From Pseudo-nitzschia pungens (taxonomy: Eukaryota > Bacillariophyta > Bacillariophyceae > Bacillariales > Bacillariaceae): DNA of 64,000 bases. The position numbers were made by a program, and so were the translations under genes. The notes under the pieces are model-generated. The model had not been told where the DNA came from. It ran no database searches and saw only the letters and a program-made list of their open reading frames with translations. Below are positions 28,647 to 40,480 of this stretch, piece by piece (position 1 is the stretch's first letter; the number at the start of each line of letters is the position of its first letter). The stretch spans positions 4,278,001 through 4,342,000 of the forward strand of contig CM074762.1 in the NCBI GenBank assembly GCA_037355855.1, given 5' to 3'.

Positions 28647-31018
28647 TAAGCATCTACGACGTTCGACAGCCGAAAGGCTTGTATGTTTTGACTGGAGAAG
28701 AAGTTCTTTGATCAAAATGCAATTATCTGAAACCACCAGTATCCTCAACAAGAAGCCCATCTTTGCTCGTGACAGAAGAAAAGGTGTCATCGGTAGTGCC
28801 CGACGACTGGTCTACGAGAAAGAAGACTGCCTTACGAGCGCAAACGATGTGCTGTATCCCAGAACACCATTAGCGAAGCACTGTATCCTTGCACTGAAAG
28901 CGCTCGATGGATTGATGTATTCCAAGGGATCGATAACAACGGACCGATTCCTACGGATCGATAGTCAAATCCACAGCAACGGATCGATAGACGCGAGCAT
29001 TTGCAGCAGCGGATGCTAAACGCAGTTCATGATGCTATGATTCATGACGCTATGATTCGTAGCGGATGCTAGACGCAGCGTTGACCGATTGATCCTCTCT
29101 CCCTGAAGAACAACGGGGACGATGTTTATGTATGTCTTTGCGGCGAAAGAGCAGTAGCAGCAACAAGAAAACAACATCGATGCCCTGACAGGAGAGAAGC
29201 CTACAGCAGCTAAAAGGATTGACCGGAGCAAGGGAACAAGCGCAGCTTGGACCCGCAGCGCATTGTTCGTAGACAGGGCGCGCTGAGTTGAACATGATCT
29301 AAATCTAATGTAAGGAGCAATGTGACGGTCACAGCGCTCGTGACTTACAAGGATAGAGGATACAGAGTGGTAGATACGAGATATGACCAAAGGCATGTGT
29401 GCCTAGTACACAGCGGACCTGTGTAAAGCACGGGCAGAATGCTATGAGCGAGAGCAACGACGCTCGTTGATAGATCTGCTACGATGTACTCTGTTAGGCG
29501 TGTATCGCGGTCGATCCGTCTCCGCATTGGTGTATCGAATGGATGTACCAGCAGCAAGATCAGCAAGGGATAGCCATGCAGACACGGCAGCTGCTGGTTG
29601 CAACATGATTTCTTATTGAAAGACCAAGTCACCCCCCATGTGGATGTCCATTGAACCAGTGAAGAATATTCCTATCGGAACGTGTATTACTGTTTACACG
29701 GATCCATTGGGAAAAGTTGGTTGATTGATCTCCATGAGGCTTTATATTTCGGGGACAGGCTACAGCACAGCCTGATATGTCCCAACCACATTAGGGATTG
29801 TGGTCATAATCGTGTGGACGAGACGCCAAGACAGTATGATTCCAAGTCATCGGATGGAGATCAAGTGAAGGAACCCCCTGAACACTGGATATTAAGCTGA
29901 TGCTTAATGGTGGATATTAAGCTGATGCTTAATGGTGTTGTTTCCTACTCCCCCTCCAGGCGCCCCACGAAACACGAGATAGAGACCTGCGACCATGTGA
30001 TTGCCAACAGGAATGAGCCCTGGAACCCAATGAGTTCCAAATTCCAGCAAGCAGAAGCGGCGATTGCTCAGTCACATCCTTATTTCCCCGACTCGACCAA
30101 GCTTGTTCCTGCCATTCAGCAATAGCAGCAACAACAGACCAAGGTTAATACCCCGACAGGCAATTTGCCTACAGCAGGTATCGAACCGGCACCGATTGAG
30201 AACCCTGCCTCGACAAACAAGTGCAAGTTGGAGCCTGTCGAAACAAATTTTAGTCCCCACTTGTACGACAAGCCCCTTCGGCGCGACCCGCCGTGATTTG
30301 ACCCCATGTGCGATCGCATCCGACTCCCGTTTGGATACACGGTTTTATTCTATCTATTCGGGCGACTCCTTGAAGACTTGCGGGGACGATGTAGACGAGG
30401 ATGCAGTACCAAGTCTTACAATCAACGCCCTGCATACTCCGTTGTACGAGCGCGCCTACACCTATGGACGCGAGCGATTTGAACTGGATCCCCGCTGTAG
30501 GGATTCTGTCATCCGAACAGAGCAGAGCTCAGCATAGGGCATCTCAGCAGAAGCATTCGGAAGAAGAGAAGAGATCCCCCAAGCGACTTTGGGCATTATG
30601 TGGTGAGCTTGGTGCAGGTATCAGGCAAAGAACTGTCTCCAGTGATCCAGCATGCATGGAAAGGACAATACATGCCGGGCATCCCCTTGTACCAAGCACA
30701 CGAGTAGTACGACTCCGTCTACTGGACGGATCTCTCTGATGGTACAGAGAAGCTCGGACGCTGGCTTGGTCCATGTGGATGCATGTTTGGAGGTGATTGT
30801 CACTGGATCCTTAATGAACCCGCACTGCCAATAAGCACTAGCACTGTTAGAGCTGTCACCGAAGCAGAATGGTGAGCCCATGATGTCAAGCAAGCAATGG
30901 ACGTCAAGCAAGCAGTGAACTCGTTCGACCAAGCAGTTGAATCCAAGACCGGGGACAAGCTTTAGAACACTGATGTTCAGTTTCAACAGGCATATCCCCA
31001 AACCCCAGAGGAACTATT
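28647..31018 (+). other. Repeat-rich non-coding interior of the Copia-type element
   Basis: No supported gene. It contains a tandem 26-bp duplication at 29884-29935 (each unit carrying ATTAAGC-TGAT-GCTTAAT) and several CGGGGAC motifs (29114, about 29751, 30373, 30951). Short frames here show no family features. Confidence 0.5.
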
Positions 31019-31316
31019 ATGAGAACCACCAAGATAGATGGCCAGACGATTCAGCTACCATGGCAGAACCAAAAGCCTCTAATTCCAGATATGGATGAGC
31101 TCGTACCTGATTGGGATACCTACAATGAGTATATTGGAAACAAGGTTACGATTCAGCGAGGAGACGAACGGCTCAAGTGCACCGTCAAGGCGAGAACTGT
31201 ACACCGCAAACATTGTTGCTGAGAACATGTACAGTTCAGTTGATGACGAGGGCCGGATGTCACTCTGCTGGATGAAATTCTAGACCACGAAAAAGATGAA
31301 CCAGCTTCCAAATAGT
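31019..31316 (+). pseudogene. Second, degraded Copia integrase-RT linker
   Basis: The frame starting at 31019 has VTIQRGDERLKCTVKAR, then after an apparent deletion and frameshift ENMYSSVDDEGRM and a LLDEILDHEKDE-like piece ending in a TAG near 31316. It parallels the linker at about 28070-28150 of this element but is clearly diverged, so two different linker sequences sit in one element. Confidence 0.55.
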
Positions 31317-32732
31317 GAGTACACCATGTACTCCGAAAGGAAAAAAAAGACTACCAAGAAAGCCCTCAGTATTGGGACGTTCAAGAGATGTACAACGAGT
31401 GCAATGCCTATGTTATGCAAAGCAAGGGCACAAGTTACAGCAGTATGCACCCAGCAAGTGAACGGAGGCATGCTGCTGGAGTGGCATGTTACAGTTGGCG
31501 TGTTACAGCTGCGTATGGCGATTCATTCTAGACTCGTGAGCCCAACGTTGGTGTTATCCGAGTACGAGCCTTGCAAGAGTCGAGGATGCAACACGGAGCT
31601 GTGGCTCGCTGCCTCTACGAGACAATTGCAGGATGCAACGGAACCGAAAGCCGACAGTACTCAGCTCACGGGGACATGCTGTCCTTGTTACAGGTTGAAC
31701 GCCAGCGGGCTGGAGCGATTGCAGAAGAGCAGCAGATGTTGCAAAGCAGGAACGCTCATGCGGAAGCTGAAGTGTTACGACACGACGACAACGCCCTGTT
31801 AGAAGCGCAGCGGTGTTGCATGGAACAAACGATTGCAAACAGCATCGAAGTTGACACAACATGACAGGCAGCTAGGCTAGCGCATGGTAAATGCCCGTAC
31901 GGAATGTACGACCTAGCAGTGCCTCAGGTACTTCGGATGATGCTGATTGCTATGACCAATTGGGTGTATTCCAGTTACTCTATGGCACGAGTGATTGAAT
32001 GCATCTCAGGTATTTTGAGAGACACTAATTGCTACGATCGATTGAATGAATCGATTGAACGTATCGACCGAAGACTATTCAGTTCAGTCCAACGCAAGGA
32101 CCGAACTATTAGCGCGTGGTGGTGTATGCCTCGTGCCAACCTAGCAGTGCTCAAGTTACTATTCGGATGATGTTGACTGCCACGAGTTACTCCATGGATG
32201 ACGCTGATTGCCACGAGTTACTCTCCGGATGGCGCTAATTGCCACAACCAATTGAGTATCTCCGATTGACGACTGAGAACATTATTGAAGTGTGGCATCG
32301 AAATTGTTATATCTGATACTACCACGAATACAGAACTGCTGTTCCGGGGACAACCAAACGATTGAATCGGTCGTCCTGTTACAGGAGCAGCGTGGTTTTG
32401 AATATATGACCTACGAATCGATATGACCTACGAATCGATATGAATTACGAATCAGGAGCTGCTGTCCCGACGACTGTGCTACAGGAGCGGCGTGATTCGA
32501 TACCGTACAATCTACGAATCAGAATATGATGTCCCGACTACAGCATTATAGGACGAGCAGCATGATTCGGGATTGACGACAACCAGTTAAACGATAACCG
32601 ACAAGAAGTGACAAGCGATCCTTTGCAGACTATCGAAACAGCACCTGCTGTTCCAAGGACGCCTGCTCATGGTCGACAATGTATGAACGAATTGCGAAAG
32701 CAGCGCGTTCCATTTTTGATCTACGATAACGA
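31317..32732 (+). other. Non-coding, short-repeat-rich interior
   Basis: No supported gene. Near-repeats include CTACGAATCGATATGA (about 32400-32450) and repeated GATTGCCACGAGTTACTC (32180-32240). CGGGGAC motifs occur at 31666 and 32343. Confidence 0.45.
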
Positions 32733-33164
32733 GTGGAGAAGCCGCCCCTACGAGTAAACCGAGTGGAACAGTGGCAGTTATACTGTTCCGGGGACAGCTT
32801 ATTCACGAACCATGTCCAAAAATTAACAACGACCAAGTTCGGGGACCAGTATGGTCCAACAGCAACCAGTTCGGGGACCGGTATGGTCCAGATGAACTGG
32901 GAGCTCCGGATGATGGGTGTGCCTATACAAGGATCTACCAATGTATTCTGTGACAACGAGTCTGTTGTTAAGAACACCACCAGGCCCGAGAGCCCTTGCA
33001 ACAAGAAGCACAACAGCGTTGCATACCACAAGACAAGAGAGTCTATTGCTGCTGGCACAATCCGAATTGCAAAGGAGCTTGGCGAGACCAATGTTGCTGA
33101 CTTATTCATCAAACTGTTGAATGGTCCAGCTTTGAAAGCCCACTGCGCTCGATGCATATGGTAA
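32733..33164 (+). pseudogene. Copia RNase H C-terminal fragment
   Basis: From about 32886 the frame matches the last ~90 residues of diatom Copia polyproteins: LRMMGVPIQGSTNVFCDNES, VVKNTTRPES, KKHNSVAYHKTRE, AGTIRIAKELGETNVADLF and KLLNGPALKAHCARCIW. VFCDNES holds one of the RNase H acidic residues. The upstream 50 residues are unrelated filler. This marks the original end of the polyprotein; a shortened repeat of its last codons (LKSHCERCMW-like) occurs near 33276-33309. Confidence 0.75.
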
Positions 33165-34018
33165 TTACTCCAGCTGCACTAATTGAGGTACTTTGATCTC
33201 TGGCAAGCAGTGTGGACGCAATCTGTTATTTCGACGTCCCGGGGACAATGGTCCCGGGGACCTTAATGGTCCAATGTTGAAGAGCCACTGCGAGCGCTGC
33301 ATGTGGTAGGAATTACTGCTCAGCTGCATTATTCCAGGTACCTTTGGTCCCTGACAAGCAGCTCGGACGCAGCAGATCCGATTACGATTTTCGAACGCAG
33401 TCGATTTTGATTTCGATTACGAGTTCTTCGATCGTAGCGATTTCGAATTCGAATACGGACAGTTTTATTGCAACCTTATTCCGAATGCCGCAATCTTATT
33501 TTCGGAACGCAGCGGATTATGGATTATTTGGTTGCAGCAGATTTCGATCCAACCTCCAACCCTTGTTCGAACGCAGCAGAGTTCGATTACGGATTTCGAT
33601 TACGAGTTTATCGAACACTCCGATTTCGATTCCGACCTCGATTCGATCTTATGTTATATGTTATGTATTTGGGAGTCTCCGGTACAACGGTTCCGGGGAC
33701 TATAAACTTGAAAGACAATAGGCTGATTGATTGATCTCCTTGTACGTGTCAAGGAATGGAACCAAGGGCAAAACGTCCTCCGGTCCAACCCCCTTTTTTT
33801 TTGTACTACGAATCAGCCGGGCCTCTGATAGAAGAACTGCAATATTTGGTGCAGTTTGATCTCTGACAAGTGATATGGATACATCCCTGAATTTTGTTAT
33901 GATCCATCCAAGTGTCCTGGTACGACGAGCAAGAGTATTGGTGTCCCCCTGGGAGTATCTGTTTCCGGGGACTGGTATAGTTGCTCAGTACAGGATCACT
34001 GGCATGAATCACGGGGAC
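33165..34018 (+). other. 3' non-coding region of the Copia-type element
   Basis: No gene. 33380-33650 is a patchwork of TTCGATT/CGAATC near-repeats. CGGGGAC recurs at about 33239, 33254, 33690, 33966 and 34012, right up to the 3' LTR. Confidence 0.5.
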
Positions 34019-34926
34019 TATGAAGATATCCAGGGTGCTATGATCTGTGCTAAGGCTCCTGTGTAGGAGAGTGTACTGGGGCTACAGGCAGCAGCCTCCA
34101 GTAACTGACTAACAGGTGCTGGGCTGAGTGCTAGAGCTGTGTGCTAAATGGTTAGCAACAGGCTTAGCAACAGGCTTAGCAACAGGCTTAGCAACAGGCT
34201 TAGCAGCAGACCTATCCTGTTTGGTATGGATGCTAGCAGAGTTTACTAGGGTCGCCGCGTACGATTTGTACCAATCGTACGTACCCCGAGTAAAGCACCT
34301 TTTTCTGTGGTGTAGCTAAATGCTACAGGGTTAGGGTTGCTAAGGCTACGAGATACCAATGATAAGATACTATGCTACCGCCAGGGCCGGGTCATTGGTG
34401 TATAATATATACCGTGACCGCATACCCGGCCCAAACAGTTACCAAACGTGCTAGCATAAGTGAGCTAGCACACGATTGGATATAATTAAGCGAAGCTTAA
34501 TTAAGCGAAGCTACGCTACGATACTCCGATACGGTACGCTACTCGTAGGATACAGTACCAGAGCTACAGGAGCTCTGTTATTATACGAGTTAGCGAGTTA
34601 GCGAATTGATGTCACGATACAGAGCTGAGCGCTTTGGCTCAGCTCCTTTCACTCTTTCTTTTATACTCTAAAATAAACACACCTATCATGCCCTCCTTTC
34701 GATCGATTCCGATGTACCTCTAGGGAAGTGCCTTGTATTGCTTGAGCGTATGCAATAGACCTTGAACAGTCCACTGTAGACTCACGATTTGCCAGGACTT
34801 TATGTATTATTATTGTTAAGGCTTTTGCCTATTTTTCAGTACGTAGTATAAGACGATTTACCTACAAGCCGATTGAGTTCTACGATTAAGTTCCCCGAAG
34901 ACCGCTGACGAGCGGATATCAACACA
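34019..34926 (+). repeat. 3' LTR of the Copia-type element
   Basis: 908 bp, homologous to 25805-26693 but with several indels, including a different number of the 12-bp repeat. It ends CAACACA before the TSD ACTG (34927-34930). Confidence 0.8.
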
Positions 34927-34930
34927 ACTG

Positions 34931-35492
34931 GGATGAAACTGCCAAATGTGTTGTGGAAACTACTCCGGCTGCTGACCAGATACAGGATGAATCTCTTCCC
35001 TTTTTTGGTGATGGTGATGCAAGGGATTGGGAACTTGTTGATGATGATTTGTCAGTTGACCTTGCTCCGGATCTCACCTTTGATCTGGATTTGCACTTCA
35101 ACCTCCAAGCACGTGCTGACAGTGGTGGTGGTGGATTTGATGATTCCCAATCCATGGATACTTTAGCCACTGGTACCTCTAACCTCACTGCCGCTCAGGC
35201 TCCAACTACTGCTGCGGCTACAACTACTCAGGGTTCTGCAGATGGTGCATCTCCCTCTACCTCTTTGCCTGGTGCTTCCCCTGATGTGGCTCATGCTGGC
35301 CAGCCTGTAGACAAACCTGGTGTTGAGGATGATGTGGCCTCTTCTTTGCAGGTTGGTGTGGCTGCCATTGCCTTTTCTCCTAACACTGATGCTAGTGTCA
35401 GTGATTTGAGCCATACCAATGCATCTACCAAGTCAGCTCCGGCAACTTTTTCTACCGTGCGACAGACTTGGTTTCCTTCTGATCATGGTTAG
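34931..35492 (+). pseudogene. LINE-A1 ORF1, third part (C-terminus)
   Basis: Resumes after the Copia-type element (codons for WDETAKCVV). It includes the acidic DLTFDLDLHFNLQARADSGG block, an Ala/Thr/Pro-rich linker that differs strongly from A2, and the C-terminus FPSDHG ending in the TAG at 35490-35492. The conserved ATGGTTAG overlap with ORF2 is present. Confidence 0.8.
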
Positions 35493-38234
35493 GATTTCTG
35501 GTGTGAGGTTTGATGGGATGCCTTCCACTCCAAATCCCATCTGTGCTTCTCCCGGTTCTTCCTTTCCCCCCTCTGACTCTCTCCCTGATTCTCACTTTGT
35601 CCAATTAACTCTTCATGGAGACTCTCTTGCTGCTAAGGATTCTGATAGTTTTGGACATCCTTTTCCTCGAGCTCCATCCTCCAATTCCACCATCATCACC
35701 TTCCAAAACATTGGGCCTCAGCGCAGAGCTGCTTTTATGTCCAGGTCCAGGCACAACTCCCATCAATTTGTCACAAGCAAAGCTAGTGTGGCGCTTTTTG
35801 CTGAGCATTGTTTGAATGAATCCAAACTCCTTCCCTGTGACCTTTTCAACCGGCGCATGAAGAATGTCTGCCCTTCAAGTTTTTCCTATCTTGCCAACAA
35901 CAAGCATGAGGCTTCTGACTGCACATGGCTTCAGCCTGGAGGCACTGGTTTTACCATTGACCAACTGTTTAGCTCCCACAAGGTTGCTCATGGGGCTGAT
36001 CCTTCTGGTCTTCAAAGGTGGTCCTTTGTCAAGTTTCAGGGCAGGGCTGGCTCCACTGTCACCATATTTTCTGTCTACTGTCCTGTTGAAAATGACAGGG
36101 ATCTTGGCTCAGTTTGGAACCAACAATACCGTTACTTCCAAGCAGCTGAGAATCTTTTCTGTCCCAATCCTTGCGTTCTTCTTCACAGGGATTTGACTGC
36201 TGCCCTTCAGGCCTGCTTGGGGGCTGGTGACCATGTCATTCTTGGGATTGATCACAATTCTGATGTTCGGACTGATGGCTTGTCTTCTGAGCTCAAGGCT
36301 CTTGGTTTCAGAGAGGCTTTTCTTACACTTCATTCTCAGTCTTCCCCTCCCGCCACCCACAACAGAAACACTACCAGAACGCCAATTGATGCCATTTGGG
36401 TCTCTGAGTATGTTGATGTTCTCCGGGCAGGGTACTGTCCCTTTGGTGGTACCCAGGGTATGGAGTCTGATCATCGCATGCTCTGGATTGAAGTCTGTAA
36501 TGGCAGCATCATGGGCAAACATCTGCCACCTCCTGTGCATTTCTCTCTGTCCTAACTGCAGTCCTCCCACCCTCATCTGCGTCAACGGTATTTCAAGCGT
36601 GTCCGGCACAGCTTTCTCAAGGCTGGAGTGTTTTCTCTCCAAGCTAAGCTGGAGCAACTGTTGTCTCAGTATCAGTCTGGTAACATTTCTGTGCGCGCTG
36701 ATCTAATCACCACCTATGAAGTCCTTCATGAAACCTCCACCTCTCTCAGACTGTCTGTTGAACAGCACCTCTGCCACACTTGGGCTGGTTTGATTCCATG
36801 GTCACCACAGCTCCAGATCTATCGTGATACCATTGACTTCTGGCGGCGTGTTGTCAAGTTGAGGCAGGGTGTGTCTACCAGTCACACTGTTCTGAAGAGG
36901 CTGGCCTGCAAGCTTTCTCTCTACAAAGGTGAACACTGTGATCTTTCCAGTGCTGTCCTACATCTGAAACAAGCTTACAAGCAGTACCGGGCAGTGAAAA
37001 AGTTGGCTCCCTCATGGAGAGACTCCTTCAATCAAGGCCTGGTGGATGCGCTTCTTGCTGAAGGCAAGCCTCACAACCAGAGTGCTTCCCAGATTCGTGC
37101 TAGGATGCGCAGGGAACGGCTTCAAAGAGAGCTTGGCCTTGTTGCTAGGTCTATTTGGGGTCGTGTCACCAAGGCAGCAGTCTTGAGAGCTATTGCAGTT
37201 AGCCATGATGGTGTTAAACAGGTCTTGGAGTCCCAGTCTACTATGGTTCCAGCTATGGCTGAATCCAATGTCAGGCGCCAACAACAGTCTCTTGGCACTC
37301 CTTCCATGACTCCCTCTTTCATCCAAGACTTTGGATACCTAGGCACAGGTCCTGCCTCTTCTGGAGTTCTTGATGGCACCTACACTCCCCCTCCTGACAC
37401 TGACAAGTACCTTTCTGAATTTCTTTCCTGTCTCAAAGTCCCTGACTCTATCCTGAGCTTGCCCCCTTTTGACTATTCCGTGTGTCCAGCTGACAATGCT
37501 GCCGCCTGGAAACGCCAGAAGGAACGCACAGCCAGTGAGCCTTCTTGTTTGAGCTTTGCACATCACAAGTCTTTTGCCCTTGATCCACAGTTGAACAAGT
37601 TTATACTCTCCTGCAATCAGTCCCATTGATTGTTGGCTTCTCTCCTTCTGCTTGGCAGGTCATCACTGATGTGGAGATTTCAAGAAACCTGGGGAATATA
37701 GGGTGGATAAGATGAGGCTTATCCAGTTGATGTCTCCTGAGTTCCAAATCAACAACAAGATGATTGGCCGACGCATTCTTGCCCATGCTGAACGTGCCAA
37801 TGCAGTGGCTGCTGATCAACATGGGAGCAGGAAGCACCACAAGGCCATCAACACCTGCCTGAACAAGAAGCTCATCTGTGATGTGTTGCGGCAGAAGCGT
37901 CGATCTGGTGCTGTTGCTATGAATGATGCCAAGGGCTGTTATGATAAGATCTCCCATCCCATTGCTGGTCTCACTCTCCAGAGCTTTGGAGTTCCTGCAC
38001 ATGTGTGTGCGGTTCTCCTGTCTACTCTGCAACATGCCAAGCACCACATCAAAACTGGTTTTGGTAGGTCAGGCCCTGTGTATGGTGATGAACCTTTTCC
38101 TCTCAGTGGTTGTGGCCAAGGCAATGGTATTGGTCCCACTCTCTGGGCTTTGGTGTCAACAATTGTCTTCCGAATGATGCAACAGGCTGGGCATGGTGTC
38201 CATCTTGTCACTTCTTTGTCCCTGCAACTGGTTT
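35485..38234 (+). pseudogene. LINE-A1 ORF2, 5' part (endonuclease and first half of RT)
   Basis: Collinear with LINE-A2 ORF2. The EEP domain is present (LFAEHCLNES, GIDHNSD, ESDHRML). An in-frame TAA at 36553-36555 follows FSLS; frameshifts occur near 37602 and 37679. The RT motif NDAKGCYDKI and GCGQGNG are still readable at 37921-38130. LINE-B2 then splits the gene inside the RT, between the GCGQGNG and FVDD motifs. Confidence 0.85.
38216..38234. repeat. 19-bp TSD of LINE-B2, left copy
   Basis: TTGTCCCTGCAACTGGTTT, repeated exactly at 41163-41181; LINE-A2 at 20987-21005 shows the homologous single copy. Confidence 0.95.
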
Positions 38235-38529
38235 ACAATTTGCGCGAAGCGCATTTTGTCCGACGTTCCGATGTTCCAGTACTAAAAATACGTAGATTTC
38301 TACACAACTTTACCATGCGATATCTCGCTCCCTTATACACCCCCAATCACAACCCCAGGACCTACATGTATTAACCAAGACCTGCGCTCTTCGTTTCTGC
38401 TATCGGTTCAGTTGCTGGATGCTTCGTTTGGTTGCTTTGGTTGCCAATTCACCACTCGGCGGCCGATCGAGCAGCAGCAGCAGCAGCAAACCGACACATA
38501 ATTTTCTACAGCACTTCCAGTACAGATTC

Positions 38530-38538
38530 TACCGTACA
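38530..38538. repeat. 9-bp TSD of nested LINE-A fragment, left copy
   Basis: TACCGTACA, repeated at 39442-39450; LINE-B1 (about 2990) has the uninterrupted sequence. Confidence 0.85.
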
Positions 38539-39441
38539 ATAATAATATACGTATTTAAATAACTTTAATCACCAAAGGTGAAACTAAATTACTCAATCTG
38601 TAACCAGACTTTAACGTCGCCTCCATCATAGAGTCAGGACCCCAAGTGGCAGAACGACAAATTTTCAAACAAACCTTGAACATCAAGCAGGGGAAAGGAC
38701 AAACAAGTCCCACAAAAGAGGGACTTGAGAGAAAGTGAAATGGGAATGAAGATATTGGGATAAGATCCAGTATCAAAAGGGGTGGGGCAGGATAAGAAGC
38801 AGGAACAGAAGACAAAACCAAGGTACAAAGTGTAATCAACCCTGAGGTCCAGTAAGCCAGGCTCTGAGGAGAGCAGCCTCCTGTTGGTATGGCTGCACTG
38901 GTGGGACAGGCGCTGCATACTGCTTCCTTGCAAGGTGGATGGTTGCAAGCCACTGCCGCTTGGCAGTCAGGGTGTAACCTTGTAGGACGTGGAAAGGGGT
39001 TTGTAACAGGGAGTGTGACTGGGGAAGTGCACCAGCTGCACCAATTGCCAATTCTGAAGTGATGGAAGCATCAAGAGATTGGTGTTGTTCAGCATCCAGG
39101 GTACCCCCAGGACCATGGAGTCGTTCATTCCTATAAGTCCAAAGATCCCAGGAGGTAAGAAAGAACTGATGGATGATAGCTGTAGCCCAACGTTTGGGAG
39201 AGCGCTTGCTTCCAATGTGGGAGTAGTAGTCAGCCTGAATTTGGTACCAGCGAGGAGACCACCTACCAAGAAGCCAGTTGTGCCAACCAATAGTCCTCTG
39301 TGCCCTGACAGCAGACGCAATTGCAAGTGAGTAAGATGATGGATAAATGTTCTGGCCCTTCCGAACCCTGGTGAGAAGATCCACAATGGCAACAACCAAG
39401 GATGGATCAGTTTGTTCAACTTCAAGCCTCTTCTGCAGGGG
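38539..39441 (-). mobile_element. 5'-truncated LINE-A fragment inside LINE-B2
   Basis: 903 bp on the minus strand: ATT tail and 3' hairpins at the left, then the ORF2 C-terminal region, keeping the regular end LRAWLTGPQG. It breaks off at CCCCTGCAG within ORF2. The 9-bp TSD is short compared with 19-21 bp elsewhere. Confidence 0.9.
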
Positions 39442-39489
39442 TACCGTACAGCAAAACCGACAACAACGATCTGTTTCCCAGCTCCATTT

Positions 39490-40480
39490 CAAGGCCCTTA
39501 AGTATATCTTATACTTAATGTTCTACACTGTTTCCAAGCTGCTTAAGTGATTCTCACTTAATGTTCTACATTCTTCGAAGTTCCTTGCTGAGTCCTCTTA
39601 AGTCTTTTCAAGTCGAAGTTCACGAACAGCCCCTTCCACTGTAGGAATCTTTTTTTAAAAAAAGAAATTCTGTCATCTGTTTTCAAGTCCATTGCCCTGC
39701 TGGACCCTAAGTGTTTTCACTTATGGTCCTACTGTTTCTTGACCCAAGCCCCAAAGCCGCTAAGTACAGTTTGCTTAAGGCTCCACCACCTACATAACCC
39801 TCTCAGGTGTACTGTATAAATGTCATCTGTTTCCAAGTCTACTGCCCTGATGGACCCTAAGTGTTTTCGCTTATGGTCCTACTGTTTCCTGACCCAAGCC
39901 CTAAAGCCACTAAGTACAGTTTGCTTAAGGCTCCCCTACCTACATATACCTCTCAGATGCATTCTTCAACTGTCATCTGTTTTCAAGTCTACTGCCCTGA
40001 TGGACCATAAGTGTTTTCGCTTATGGTCCTACTGTTTCCTTACCCAAGCCCCAAAGCCACTAAGTACAGCTTGCTTAAGGTTCTCCTACCTACATATACC
40101 TCTCAGATGCACACTTCAACTGTCATCTGTTTTCAAGTCTACTGCCCTGCTGGACCATAAGTGTTCTCACTTAAGGTCCTACTATTTCCTGACCCAAGCC
40201 CCAAAGCCGCTAAGTACAGCTTGCTTAAGGCTCTCCTACCTACATAACCCTCTCAGATGCACACTTCAACTGTCATCTGTTTTCAAGTCTACTGCCCTGA
40301 TAGTCCATAATTGTTTTTGATTATGGATCTACTGTTTTTATGACCCAAGCCCCAAAGCTGCTAAGTACATGTTACTTAACGCACCACCACCTACATATAC
40401 CCCTCCAGTTCACAGTACAGCAGAGACCTGTTTTCAAGCCTACAGCCCTGATGGTCCATAAGTGTTTTCACTTAAAGGCC
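39490..40480 (+). repeat. Tandem array of hairpin units in LINE-B2
   Basis: About a dozen inverted repeats built on TAAGT/ACTTA: 39498-39518 (TTAAGTATA / TATACTTAA), 39543-39561 (TTAAGTGA / TCACTTAA), then four ~150-bp units each with GGACCnTAAGTG-TTTT-CrCTTATGGTCC, then CCATAAT / ATTATGG near 40310. Some arms change on both sides together. Confidence 0.8.

Larger units (their letters stand above)
25805..34926 (+). mobile_element. Decayed Copia-type LTR retrotransposon
   Basis: LTRs 25805-26693 and 34019-34926, with a possible initiator-Met-type primer site (TTTATCAGACCC) just inside the left LTR. The interior keeps three Copia-like pieces: an Ala/Gly/Pro-rich ORF joined to the integrase-RT linker (27565-28590), a second partial linker (31019-31316) and the RNase H C-terminus (about 32860-33164). 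Integrase core and RT catalytic motifs are missing. The rest is non-coding and rich in short repeats. The LTRs differ by many indels and substitutions, so this is older than the gag-only element. Confidence 0.8.
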
